Positions 10,492 to 18,106 of a stretch of DNA of 64,000 nucleotides are shown here, piece after piece (position 1 is the first letter of the stretch; each line of letters opens with the position of its first letter). This DNA comes from an uncultured Alteromonadaceae bacterium (GTDB taxonomy: Bacteria > Pseudomonadota > Gammaproteobacteria > Enterobacterales > Alteromonadaceae), in assembly GCA_947494925.1 (NCBI GenBank), contig CANLWS010000014.1:1-64000 (forward strand), written 5' to 3'. The translations under genes and the position numbers were made by a program. The notes beneath the pieces were generated by a model. It saw only the letters and a program-made list of their open reading frames with translations. It was not told where the DNA came from and searched no databases.

Positions 10492-10572
10492 ATATCAAGG
10501 AACGTCTAACATACACCTGGGCATGTTGGATAAATAGATAAAGACAAAGATTTTAATTTTTGTAAGGACGCC

Positions 10573-10672
10573 AGAGTAAGTGGTTTGAATGACCAAATAA
10601 GGTCGCTCAGTTCGCAGGCTCACTTCGCCTTACAGAAATTTACCAAAGCGGAGCTTTGGTGACAAAATTTCT
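10573..10672 (+). repeat. tRNA-Glu leader repeat, copy 1 (with hairpin)
   Basis: The first 53 bases (10573-10625) recur exactly at 10900-10952, a 327-bp period. After them comes a long hairpin: ACAGAAATTT (10632-10641) pairs with AAATTTCTGT (10665-10674), enclosing ACCAAAGC, loop GGA, GCTTTGGT. The 3' arm includes the first two bases of the mature tRNA-Glu, so the hairpin abuts and partly occludes the 5' processing site. Differences from copy 2 are compensatory (see findings). Confidence 0.8.
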
Positions 10673-10748
10673 GTCCCCTTCGTCTAGAGGCCTAGGACAC
10701 CGCCCTTTCACGGCGGTAACAGGGGTTCGAATCCCCTAGGGGACGCCA
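10673..10748 (+). tRNA. tRNA-Glu (anticodon TTC), copy 1
   Basis: A 76-nt cloverleaf starting GTCCCC and ending GGGGACG plus encoded CCA. The anticodon stem CCGCC/GGCGG flanks a loop with TTC; the T arm is AGGGGTTCGAATCCCCT. Identical to the second copy at 11000-11075. The cognate synthetase gene gltX lies immediately upstream. Confidence 0.97.
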
Positions 10749-10899
10749 TTTTAGAGTTAATGGTACACTTGGATTCGAAGTGTTTAACTCAACAGAAAAT
10801 TCAGGATGAATTTTCTTATAACAAGGAAAGCTCAATTCACATTCCTGGGCGGATTGAGTAGATAGTTAAGAGACACAAATTTTGTTTTGTGGGGTTACT

Positions 10900-10999
10900 A
10901 GAGTAAGTGGTTTGAATGACCAAATAAGGTCGCTCAGTTCGCAGGCTCACTTTGCCTTACAAAAATTTATCGAAGCAGGCTTCGATGAACGAAATTTTT
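10900..10999 (+). repeat. tRNA-Glu leader repeat, copy 2 (with hairpin)
   Basis: The second copy of the 53-base repeat (10900-10952) is followed by a hairpin with the same architecture. ACAAAAATTT (10959-10968) pairs with AAATTTTTGT (10992-11001), enclosing ATCGAAGC and GCTTCGAT. The loops and connecting bases differ from copy 1, but every arm substitution keeps pairing. With its tRNA it forms the second unit of a tandem duplication of leader plus tRNA-Glu. Confidence 0.8.
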
Positions 11000-11075
11000 G
11001 TCCCCTTCGTCTAGAGGCCTAGGACACCGCCCTTTCACGGCGGTAACAGGGGTTCGAATCCCCTAGGGGACGCCA
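11000..11075 (+). tRNA. tRNA-Glu (anticodon TTC), copy 2
   Basis: Identical in sequence to the tRNA-Glu at 10673-10748, with the same TTC anticodon and encoded CCA. It is the last gene of the Ala-Glu-Glu transcription unit; a strong intrinsic terminator begins 8 bp after the CCA. Confidence 0.97.
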
Positions 11076-11083
11076 TATAGAGA

Positions 11084-11110
11084 AAGCCACACAATAGTGT
11101 GGCTTTTTTT
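11084..11110 (+). terminator. Rho-independent terminator of the tRNA operon
   Basis: Arms AGCCACAC and GTGTGGCT (8 bp) around loop AATA are followed directly by a run of seven Ts. It sits immediately after the second tRNA-Glu. Confidence 0.92.
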
Positions 11111-11745
11111 ATGGAGTGCAGAAAACTTTTCGGTTCCGCTAGTTTCGAATCATTCGTGCACTGTGCAATTGGCAAGCTAGTTATTCACATCCAATAACTT
11201 ATCCCGAAAATTCTTCTGCGCAAGTTGAATTTGACTGTCCGAAGCAAGTAATCAAGTCCTAGATCTCTCAATAACAATTAATAAAACCCTGGAACAAAGA
11301 ACACCTCGCGTTAGCCCACCATTACGCAGAAACAAAGCTGCTTAATTTACTTGCTGTTTCTAGTAACTGACGACAGCAGCCAACACCTCCCTATTATTGC
11401 AATTAATTTGAAATTAGATTCCCGATAAAAGCATACGGGAATGACGTTATCCTGGACTAAGGTTCTTTTGGTCAGGATGAGTTTCCACTCTTGATGGTGT
11501 AGAGGCATTCCGGGGAGGTAGATGATCAAACAATTATTCGCAATCAGACACGTTTGAGCGAATATTCTGGTTGTTCTAAAAACTGTACCACACTCCAATT
11601 TACAAAGACCATAATGAAGTAGCTGACGCCAGTATGTTTGGACTGGAGAACGCAAGGAAGGTGTTTTATCTGGATATAAAACATCATTTTTTATCTCATG
11701 ACGTGAAATTTAAGCGTGGTGAATTGAAATTAAGGAAGATTGAAA
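11111..11745. other. Intergenic region, no supported gene
   Basis: About 630 bp between the tRNA terminator and the double-glycine peptide gene. I see no open frame with a ribosome-binding site and protein-like composition. A minor palindromic element, TTCCCG (11419-11424) with CGGGAA (11436-11441), is the only structure noticed. A tRNA-flanking gap next to an accessory locus could be an old integration scar, but I found no repeat of the tRNA 3' end. Confidence 0.5.
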
Positions 11746-11946
11746 ATGACTGAAATTAGTGAAAGTGAAATTAGTCAAGTGAATGGTGGTAACCGTGTGC
11801 GTTTGGCGTGGGCAGTGTTGAGTTATATTGGCAGTAGAATTATTGAGGAGTTACCGTCGCTGGCAGAATCGATGAGCGGAGGTAACGGAAACACCAGTTC
11901 AGGTGGTCAAATGAACTCCGAACGTCGGTCTAATATGTTCGGCTAA
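11746..11946 (+). CDS. Double-glycine leader peptide, bacteriocin-like precursor
   Basis: A 66-residue peptide. I start at the ATG 11746 with AAGGAAG (11732-11738) 7 bp upstream; an in-frame TTG at 11740 would add two residues. The N-terminus MTEISESEISQVNGG fits the double-glycine leader pattern (acidic, hydrophobic at alternating positions, ending GG) that C39-peptidase ABC exporters cleave. The predicted 51-residue core begins NRVRLAWAVLSY, is amphipathic and then Gly/Ser/Asn-rich, and has no Cys. That fits an unmodified class II-type bacteriocin, but a signalling peptide is also possible. Two membrane protein genes follow and may provide immunity. No exporter is in the window. Confidence 0.7.
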   Translation: MTEISESEISQVNGGNRVRLAWAVLSYIGSRIIEELPSLAESMSGGNGNTSSGGQMNSERRSNMFG

Positions 11947-12006
11947 TGCGGATTATTCGGGGGAGCGCTATTTCTCCCCTTATCAGTAGCGTGAGCAGGA
12001 GAGAAC

Positions 12007-12435
12007 ATGCAGAAATTTTCATGGACGGTTGTAGGGATGAGCTTTCTGATAACTGTAATAATTCAGTCTGTCAGGCAGTATCATTGGGGAATCAGTGAAC
12101 TACTTGACCTCGTCATTGGGTCCTCACCAAGTTTTTTTTACGTCGTAGGATTGGCTTTTGTTATCCCCATAGTGAAACATAGCTGCGCTATCAGGCAATT
12201 CATCAGCACCGTCGTGTTTATTGTGTTAGGTGCGCTGGTCTATGAGTATGAACAACTGCTAACTCACAGACAGTTTGATACAAATGATCTTTACGCCACA
12301 TTTTCAGGTGGTTTAGTTGCCATATTGTTATTTTTATTGACGCGTTCTCTCATTCAATTGAAACCCATACAGGATTCCAAGCCAGGATCCGGCTTAACCA
12401 TACAACGATATGTCGTACATTTATTCCGTGACTAA
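12007..12435 (+). CDS. Small polytopic membrane protein, possibly VanZ-like
   Basis: A 142-residue protein with about four hydrophobic segments. The C-terminal half has a spacing reminiscent of VanZ-like proteins ('FDTNDLYATFSGGLVAILLF'), but I cannot assign it firmly. RBS-like GGAGAG lies upstream of the ATG. It sits 60 bp after the leader-peptide gene and its 3' end overlaps the CPBP-family gene by 26 bp, so the three are probably one transcription unit. In that setting an immunity or envelope-modification role is a reasonable inference. Confidence 0.6.
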   Translation: MQKFSWTVVGMSFLITVIIQSVRQYHWGISELLDLVIGSSPSFFYVVGLAFVIPIVKHSCAIRQFISTVVFIVLGALVYEYEQLLTHRQFDTNDLYATFSGGLVAILLFLLTRSLIQLKPIQDSKPGSGLTIQRYVVHLFRD

Positions 12436-12949
12436 TATTTTGAAATCTCCTCAACAACAGTTGGGCAGGCAAATACTAAGATTTGCATTACGATCAAAGA
12501 AAGTTGGACTAATTCCATTTGGCGTCATTGCTGGAGCATTGACAACAATTGTTTCATTAACCTTGCTCTATACGCTAACCTTTCTGTTCCCCGCATTATT
12601 AGATTATGCACCTGAGCTTGGCATCAACCTTAAAACAGTATTGTTGGTTGTCGTGTTTGCGCCGGTGATTGAAAGTGTTGTGGTGACTTTCTTCCTGTAT
12701 CTTTTGGCTAAGATTCACCACAATGTGTTTTTTCTCACGATTTCGTCAGGGATCCTTTGGGGGATTCTGCATGGCTTGGATGAATCGGTAAGATTTTTCG
12801 GAACGTTTTTTAGTTTTATTATTTTCAGTGCCAGTTACTTGTTATGGCGAAAGAGGTCCTACTGGTTTGGTCTTGCGGCTGCCTCAATTCCACATATGGT
12901 GGTCAATGCCTGCGTTGTTGTAATCGTCTTATTATCTGAACCTTTGTGA
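12410..12949 (+). CDS. CPBP-family (Abi/CAAX-protease-like) membrane protein
   Basis: A 179-residue membrane protein of the CPBP glutamic-type intramembrane protease family. Motif 2 (W117-x3-H121 in 'WGILHG') and motif 3 (H162-x3-N166 in 'PHMVVNA') are present. Motif 1, normally EExxxR, is reduced to a single Glu (E88 in 'APVIESVVV') without the Arg. CPBP proteins often serve as self-immunity proteins beside bacteriocin genes. The ATG at 12410 lies inside the upstream gene, suggesting coupling; an alternative GTG is at 12428. Whether it is catalytically active is uncertain because of the degenerate first motif. Confidence 0.75.
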   Translation: MSYIYSVTNILKSPQQQLGRQILRFALRSKKVGLIPFGVIAGALTTIVSLTLLYTLTFLFPALLDYAPELGINLKTVLLVVVFAPVIESVVVTFFLYLLAKIHHNVFFLTISSGILWGILHGLDESVRFFGTFFSFIIFSASYLLWRKRSYWFGLAAASIPHMVVNACVVVIVLLSEPL

Positions 12950-13089
12950 GCAGATGAGGGCTCCTTCGGTTTGGAAAGGGGAGCTCGCTGGACTCAAATA
13001 ATTTTGCCTCCAGGCGTTGCTAGCAACTTTCACAGTGTTTACTCTGTTAGCTACCTGGTAAGTAAAAGAGATACTCTAGAAGGACGCAG

Positions 13090-13548
13090 ATGCAAGTAGT
13101 AAAAATTGACTCGGTCAATGCTCACGTCATCGCTTTATTAAACGAGCACCACGCACAGATGATGCAGTATTCACCGCCAGAAAGTGTTCACGCACTGGAT
13201 ACAAAGTCATTGCAATCCAGTGATCTAACTTTTTGGCAAGTCACTATGGATGAAAAATTGGCCGGTTGTGGTGCGCTCAAAGTCTTGTCAAAAAAGTCTG
13301 GTGAAATCAAATCGATGAAAACAGCACCAGGTTTTGTCAGAAAAGGTGTTGCAGCTTCAATTCTAAAGTCAATTGTGCAAGAAGCTTTAGATCGTGGTTA
13401 CAATGATCTATTTTTGGAGACTGGCTCAGCACAGGAGTTTGAGCCAGCCAGGAAACTATATATTTCCTTTGGTTTCGAACAGTGTGGACCGTTTGGTGAT
13501 TACGAGCTTGATCCACATAGTGTCTTTTATCGCTATCAGATTTTGTAA
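13090..13548 (+). CDS. GNAT family N-acetyltransferase
   Basis: A 152-residue single-domain GNAT protein. The acetyl-CoA binding region is 'VRKGVAASILKSIV' (a variant of the Q/RxxGxG/A motif) after the beta-strand 'GEIKSMKTAP'. The closing 'PARKLYISFGFEQCGPF' is the usual C-terminal GNAT signature. AGAAGGA lies just upstream of the ATG. It belongs to the YsnE/YjhQ-like group of general acetyltransferases; the substrate is unknown. It is followed 14 bp later by a second GNAT gene, giving an operon with the next two genes. Confidence 0.85.
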   Translation: MQVVKIDSVNAHVIALLNEHHAQMMQYSPPESVHALDTKSLQSSDLTFWQVTMDEKLAGCGALKVLSKKSGEIKSMKTAPGFVRKGVAASILKSIVQEALDRGYNDLFLETGSAQEFEPARKLYISFGFEQCGPFGDYELDPHSVFYRYQIL

Positions 13549-13562
13549 AGGAGAATACAACA

Positions 13563-14060
13563 GTGGACATAAGACAAGCTATTCTGACTGATGCCGAGAA
13601 GATCGCTGTTATATACAATCATTACATTGAACATACTCATGTCACCTTTGAAGAATCACCGGTTTCAACAGAATCTATTCAGGAAAGAATCGCTGAAACC
13701 TTCGACCAGCAATTGCCGTATTTGGTTGCAGTGGACGAAGAAGACCAGTTAGTAGGCTATGCCTATGCCAGTAAGTGGAAGGGGCGCTGTGCTTACCGTT
13801 TTTCCGTTGAGGTTACTGTGTATCTGGATAAAAACGCTACAGGGAAAGGGTGGGGAAAACGCTTGTACAAAGCGCTTTTTGCGGAGCTGAAAGCACTTTC
13901 CTATCATGTGGCTATGGGTGGGATTTCTCTACCCAATCCAGCAAGTGTGGCTTTACATGAATCATTCGGTATGCAAAAAGTTGCGCATTTTAAAGAAGTG
14001 GGTTTCAAGTTTGAAAAGTGGGTAGACGTAGGCTATTGGCAGGGAATGTTGAATGAATGA
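13563..14060 (+). CDS. Phosphinothricin-type GNAT N-acetyltransferase
   Basis: A 165-residue GNAT protein resembling the PAT/MnaT group, which acetylates phosphinothricin, methionine sulfoximine or related amino acids. Characteristic stretches are 'AVIYNHYIEHTHVTFEE' near the N-terminus, 'GYAYASKWKGRCAYRFSVE', the acetyl-CoA loop 'GKGWGKRLYKALF' and 'NPASVALHESFGM'. It starts at GTG 13563 with AAAGGAG 10 bp upstream. Its end overlaps the cupin gene by 8 bp. The true substrate cannot be fixed from sequence. Confidence 0.85.
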   Translation: MDIRQAILTDAEKIAVIYNHYIEHTHVTFEESPVSTESIQERIAETFDQQLPYLVAVDEEDQLVGYAYASKWKGRCAYRFSVEVTVYLDKNATGKGWGKRLYKALFAELKALSYHVAMGGISLPNPASVALHESFGMQKVAHFKEVGFKFEKWVDVGYWQGMLNE

Positions 14061-14385
14061 ACTGAAAGACCGACTCACTGTCAGTAGTGCTGTGAGTGCT
14101 CTGTCAAAAGTGGACAGTCCATTTATCGAATTATTTAAGCATGGCAGTCTGGTTGTCGAGATGTATCAACCTGAGAAAGTGGACTTGCAAACGCCTCATA
14201 CCCGGGACGAACTTTACGTTGTGGCGTCAGGCCAGGGGTATTTCATCAATGGTGATACGCGGCAGCCATTCGAAGTTGGTGAAGTGTTGTTTGTGCCTGC
14301 TGGTGTAGAGCATAGATTCGAAGAATTCTCAGATGACTTTTCAACCTGGGTAATTTTCTATGGGCCAGAAGGGGGAGAAGCTTAG
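14053..14385 (+). CDS. Small cupin-domain protein
   Basis: A 110-residue single cupin. The first cupin motif is recognisable in 'HTRDELYVVASGQGYF' and the second in 'GEVLFVPAGVEHRFEEF', giving His/Glu ligands for a metal ion. It overlaps the upstream acetyltransferase by 8 bp, indicating translational coupling. Its last four bases overlap the end of the convergent secreted-protein gene. No specific function can be assigned; small cupins range from sugar isomerases to sensors. Confidence 0.82.
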   Translation: MNELKDRLTVSSAVSALSKVDSPFIELFKHGSLVVEMYQPEKVDLQTPHTRDELYVVASGQGYFINGDTRQPFEVGEVLFVPAGVEHRFEEFSDDFSTWVIFYGPEGGEA

Positions 14386-15110
14386 TCGGAAACACTTATT
14401 GTTTTTGTAACTGTGAAGAAATCGCTACTGCGCCTATCGGATTGATAAATTCCAGCTGGTATATCGCTGTGGCGAAAGAAACCCGAAATTTTGGTGTACG
14501 CTTGTGCATAAAGCTCTTTGATGTTGGCCGAATGTGTGTAGCCTTCGATTTTCACGATCAGCAAGGCACCATTTGTGCCAATCGGGTTGATGTAGCCTCT
14601 ATAATCTCCATCCACCGAGATAAAGGTTGAAGGTTGTCCGGTTAGGACATTACCAGTGAAATTTTGTTTGATAGTGATTCGGGTTGATGATGTTGAATAA
14701 ATAGTACCCTCCAAACTCTCACCGATATAAATTCTGGATATGCCATTTGAATAAATCGTAGCGTGTTTCGCGACGTTGCCAGCAATCACTAGTTCACTAT
14801 GATCGCCAATATAAATATCCGAATTCAGGTTTCCCTTTATGTGAACGGTCCTGTTATTGCTGATTTCTTCATTAAGATCAGACTCTACCAGCAAGTAATC
14901 ATTTTCTTTCCAAATGCAAACTGGGTTAGCGAAAATACATAGGGTGTGGAAGAAATGCTCATGAAATTCAGCTAGTTCGCCAATATCCAGTTTAACTTGA
15001 TGCCAGTCTCGAGCTGTTCGCAGAGGCTTATCAGAAAAAAGAGTTGTCTCCTGTCCAAACGCATTTTTAGTCATAAATGCAACAAAGCAAAGTAAAAAGT
15101 GAATTTTCAA
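14382..15110 (-). CDS. Secreted protein with beta-solenoid-like repeats, function unknown
   Basis: A 242-residue protein with an N-terminal signal peptide ('IHFLLCFVAFMTKNAFGQ'). From about residue 85 to 190 it has irregular repeats of roughly 20 residues rich in alternating hydrophobic, Gly, Ser and Thr residues ('VHIKGNLNSDIYIGD', 'LVIAGNVAKHATIYSNG', 'ITIKQNFTGNVLTG'). This looks like a bactofilin/polymer-forming or right-handed beta-helix fold, but I cannot place it in a named family. It is convergent with the cupin gene and overlaps it by 4 bp. Confidence 0.65.
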   Translation of the reverse strand: MKIHFLLCFVAFMTKNAFGQETTLFSDKPLRTARDWHQVKLDIGELAEFHEHFFHTLCIFANPVCIWKENDYLLVESDLNEEISNNRTVHIKGNLNSDIYIGDHSELVIAGNVAKHATIYSNGISRIYIGESLEGTIYSTSSTRITIKQNFTGNVLTGQPSTFISVDGDYRGYINPIGTNGALLIVKIEGYTHSANIKELYAQAYTKISGFFRHSDIPAGIYQSDRRSSDFFTVTKTISVSD

Positions 15111-15213
15111 TTTCTTCGACCCACGCTGGAGATTTTAAAGTCTGTCGAAAATTAATGGCCAATGGTTTAAATGCGGGGCTGTTTATTCGGTTAGATTGAC
15201 AGTTGCCACTATT

Positions 15214-16053
15214 TTAATTCGGTTGCTTTTTTCTGGTAGGTGATTGCGCAAACCCTTTGATTATAGATACCAGTTGTTCTGACATTATCTTCAATATCTG
15301 TTTCCCTTTTTCTGCTGTAGCCAGTGTTGGGTCGCCCGAGTGGCCCGTTTCAGAGTAATTGGGATCCTGCCTGTCCAATGAAAATAATCCGGGTCTGTAC
15401 CCTGGATAATCTTTTTTAAGGTGCAGGCGGTAGTCTTTGCTTGCTCTGGACATGATAACGTTTTCCGGTTGTAAATAGAGCGCTATTGAAGTCTCGACTT
15501 CGTCGCCATGTCCGTCTTTTAGTTGTGAAAATATCTTAGCTACCTGGTCATTTTCCAGGTCTTCCCAATTAACCAGTAAAGTGGGAATACCTAACTCTGT
15601 TCTGATTTCCCGAGCCGCAATGGCAAGAGGCAACCCGGTAGCTTTCAGAATGCCCATATTCAGGAATATAACTCTTTGCGCCCCCTGTCGAATAACCGAC
15701 TCCGCTACCTGTTGTGCGTATCGTCGGAATAGATCCGGGTCTTTCACTTCTGTACCGGGAAAGTCTCTAAAAGCCGGAAACCACCCGTGCAGTATTGGTG
15801 GGACAATCAGAACGTCAGTGTGTTTCACAGCTTGTTCTAACAAATACTCCATGGTTTTTTGATCGGCGTTCATGGGTAAGTGTGGGCCATGTTCCTTTGC
15901 GCCCGCAGCGAAAGGCACAATAACAATTGGAGAGCTTTTTAAACGCTCCTTAGCATCAACCCAGTTTAAGTCAGCAAAATAACTTCCTTTGTTGGCGATA
16001 CTGGTTGAACTGACTAACAAAAGGAGCAAGGGAATATAGCGTGCTAATTTCAT
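15214..16053 (-). CDS. Exported creatininase-family amidohydrolase
   Basis: A 279-residue protein from the ATG at 16053, where a clean signal peptide begins (MKLARYIPLLLLLVSS); a longer reading from 16143 would bury it. The creatininase fold is indicated by 'VIVPFAAGAKEHGPHLPMNAD' (Glu and His metal ligands), 'VIFLNMG' and 'DGHGDEVETSIAL' (His and Glu ligands). Family members are metal-dependent cyclic amide hydrolases such as creatininase and MftE-like proteins. The signal peptide places this one outside the cytoplasm, which is less usual for the family. The substrate is unknown. Confidence 0.85.
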   Translation of the reverse strand: MKLARYIPLLLLLVSSTSIANKGSYFADLNWVDAKERLKSSPIVIVPFAAGAKEHGPHLPMNADQKTMEYLLEQAVKHTDVLIVPPILHGWFPAFRDFPGTEVKDPDLFRRYAQQVAESVIRQGAQRVIFLNMGILKATGLPLAIAAREIRTELGIPTLLVNWEDLENDQVAKIFSQLKDGHGDEVETSIALYLQPENVIMSRASKDYRLHLKKDYPGYRPGLFSLDRQDPNYSETGHSGDPTLATAEKGKQILKIMSEQLVSIIKGFAQSPTRKKQPN

Positions 16054-16164
16054 GGCTGTTCCAGACAATAGACTGCAATAAGGTTGTACGGCTTGATAAT
16101 AGACCAATTTAACTCGTTTAACTTTCCATCTTCCTGTTATCATTAATGTTGTTTTGCTTTAAAT

Positions 16165-16722
16165 GTGATGATTAACGTGGCACTCAAACCCACCATTTTT
16201 AAATTCCGCATAGCCTTGTCTGATATGGACAGGGAAGTATATGCCAATCTTAACCTTACAGTTGCCCAGCATCCGTCTGAAACAGTCGAACGAATGTTGG
16301 CGCGCTTGCTTGCATTTTGCCTTAATCAACAAGAATCCTTAGAACTGACTAAAGGCCTGAGTGAGATAGAAGAGCCTGACATCTGGGCGCAGACCATGGA
16401 TGACAAAATCACTCTTTGGATAGAAGTAGGTGAGCCGGACTATGACCGCGTTAAAAAAGCAACGCGTTTATCTGAGCAGGTTAAAATATACAGTTTTAAT
16501 TCTAAATCCTCAGTGTGGTGGCAACAAAGTGAAGGGAAATTTTCGCAATTAAATGCCAGCTTTTATCGGTTTGAATGGCAGGATATTGAAAAACTGGCAT
16601 CCTTGGTAGAGCGCAGTATGGATATATCTGTCACTATTACAGACCAGTCTGCGTATATCGCCATGCCCAATGGAGAATGCGAAGTTCCCTGGCAGGTTTT
16701 ACTTGACCGTCAATCAAATTGA
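16165..16722 (+). CDS. yaeQ: YaeQ family protein
   Basis: About 185 residues. It aligns by eye with E. coli YaeQ across its length, including 'AQHPSETVERMLARLLAF', 'EEPDIWAQ', 'WIEVGEPDYDRVKKA' and 'SVWWQQ'. YaeQ has a PD-(D/E)XK nuclease-like fold; its role is still unclear. No strong ribosome-binding site marks the start. GTG 16165, ATG 16168 and GTG 16177 are all possible, and the last matches the E. coli N-terminus (ALKPTI-). Confidence 0.9.
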   Translation: MMINVALKPTIFKFRIALSDMDREVYANLNLTVAQHPSETVERMLARLLAFCLNQQESLELTKGLSEIEEPDIWAQTMDDKITLWIEVGEPDYDRVKKATRLSEQVKIYSFNSKSSVWWQQSEGKFSQLNASFYRFEWQDIEKLASLVERSMDISVTITDQSAYIAMPNGECEVPWQVLLDRQSN

Positions 16723-16777
16723 TTGCGTCATTGGCCCAGTTTTGTAAACTGAATTTAACTGTTAAATATGTTGATCG

Positions 16778-16975
16778 ATGATGAACCTTGTTGCCTCACC
16801 CTGTATTCGCAATTGTTGCTTAGATAAACAAGATATTTGCCTGGGCTGTCATCGCAGTTTGCAGGAAATATTGGATTGGGGATCTGCCTCAGAACTAAGG
16901 CGGATTGAAATTCTGGATGAGGTTAAATCCAGACGCCAGTCAATCTCCGAAAGTTCATTCAAAAGTGTTCAGTAA
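16778..16975 (+). CDS. DUF1289 family small cysteine-rich protein
   Basis: A 65-residue protein carrying the DUF1289 signature 'SPCIRNCCLDKQDICLGCHRS', a Cys-rich motif likely to bind a metal. Such proteins are widespread in proteobacteria and lack a proven function. It lies between yaeQ and dusC on the same strand. The paired ATG codons at 16778 and 16781 leave the first residue ambiguous. Confidence 0.88.
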   Translation: MMNLVASPCIRNCCLDKQDICLGCHRSLQEILDWGSASELRRIEILDEVKSRRQSISESSFKSVQ

Positions 16976-17031
16976 TCGCATAATCTGCTAGACTCGCCGC
17001 CCGTTTTTTATCATGTAAAGTTATTGATTCA

Positions 17032-17961
17032 ATGCAAATTATGCTCGCCCCAATGGAAGGCGTTGTTGATCATTTGATGCGTGACATGTTGACGCAGGTC
17101 GGAGGTTTTGACTTTTGTGTCACTGAGTTTGTTCGCGTTGTAGACCAACTTTTACCAGCCAGAGTGTTTCACCGGATTTGCCCTGAACTGAGACAGGGGG
17201 GCGTGACACCAGCTGGCACGCCTGTGCGTGTCCAATTGTTAGGTCAGGAACCGGGTTGGCTGGCAGAAAATGCTGTCAGGGCGATAGAATTGGGTTCTCC
17301 GGGGGTGGATTTAAACTTTGGGTGCCCGGCTAAAACCGTCAATAAGAGCAAAGGCGGGGCAGTGCTTCTTAAAGAAACCAAAGCACTATTTGAAATCGTC
17401 TCGGCGGTTCGCAAGGCTGTGCCGGATGAGTTTCCTGTGACGGCTAAGATGCGTTTGGGTTTTGAAGATAAAACATTGGCCGTAGACAATGCCAAAGCCA
17501 TCGAAGAAGCCGGGGCAGATTCCCTGGCAATTCATGCCAGAACCAAAGTAGAAGGCTACAAACCGCCTGCATACTGGGATTGGATTGCTAAGATTAAACG
17601 GCATGTCTCAATACCCATTGTCGCCAATGGGGAAATTTGGTCCCGGCAGGATGCCCGAAATTGTCAATCACAGTCAGATTGTCAGGATATCATGTTGGGT
17701 AGAGGTGCATTGGCAATGCCAAATCTTGCACAAGTCATAAAGAATAATGATCAGCCAATGAGCTGGCAAGATGTGAAATCACTCCTTATCCACTATTCCG
17801 GCTACGAGTTATACGGAGATAAGGGCAAATATTACCCGAACAGAATAAAGCAATGGTTCAGCTACCTTCGATTACAATACCCTGAAGCTGACGATGTCTT
17901 TATGCAGATACGAACCCTAAGGGACCCCTCTGCCATTGTTGAGACTCTGCGTCAGGACTAG
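17032..17961 (+). CDS. dusC: tRNA-dihydrouridine(16) synthase DusC
   Basis: A 309-residue FMN-dependent enzyme reducing uridine to dihydrouridine in the tRNA D-loop. The TIM-barrel start 'MLAPMEGVVDHLMRD' and the active-site segment 'LNFGCPAKTVNKSKGGAVLL' with the catalytic Cys are typical. The N-terminal 'TEFVRVVDQLLPARVFHRICPEL' is characteristic of DusC (U16) rather than DusA or DusB. Length is normal (E. coli DusC is about 315). Confidence 0.93.
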   Translation: MQIMLAPMEGVVDHLMRDMLTQVGGFDFCVTEFVRVVDQLLPARVFHRICPELRQGGVTPAGTPVRVQLLGQEPGWLAENAVRAIELGSPGVDLNFGCPAKTVNKSKGGAVLLKETKALFEIVSAVRKAVPDEFPVTAKMRLGFEDKTLAVDNAKAIEEAGADSLAIHARTKVEGYKPPAYWDWIAKIKRHVSIPIVANGEIWSRQDARNCQSQSDCQDIMLGRGALAMPNLAQVIKNNDQPMSWQDVKSLLIHYSGYELYGDKGKYYPNRIKQWFSYLRLQYPEADDVFMQIRTLRDPSAIVETLRQD

Positions 17962-18106
17962 TCCCTAAGTCGTCATCGTATGAGTATTGGTTCCGACCCC
18001 CTGAGAGCGTATTGTTTGTATTGAAGTCTGTCTATTCAGTGATAAGCTTGAGTAACCCAATACCTGGGTATTGGCATTACTTAAAACAAGAAACGACAGG
18101 GAAATT

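Noticed and set aside
11347-11655. A 102-codon minus-strand open frame in the gap after the tRNA operon
   Set aside because: No ribosome-binding site, atypical composition and no recognisable family; treated as non-coding.
11111-11745. Possible genomic-island attachment site downstream of tRNA-Glu
   Set aside because: I could not find a repeat of the tRNA 3' end or any integrase gene in the window.
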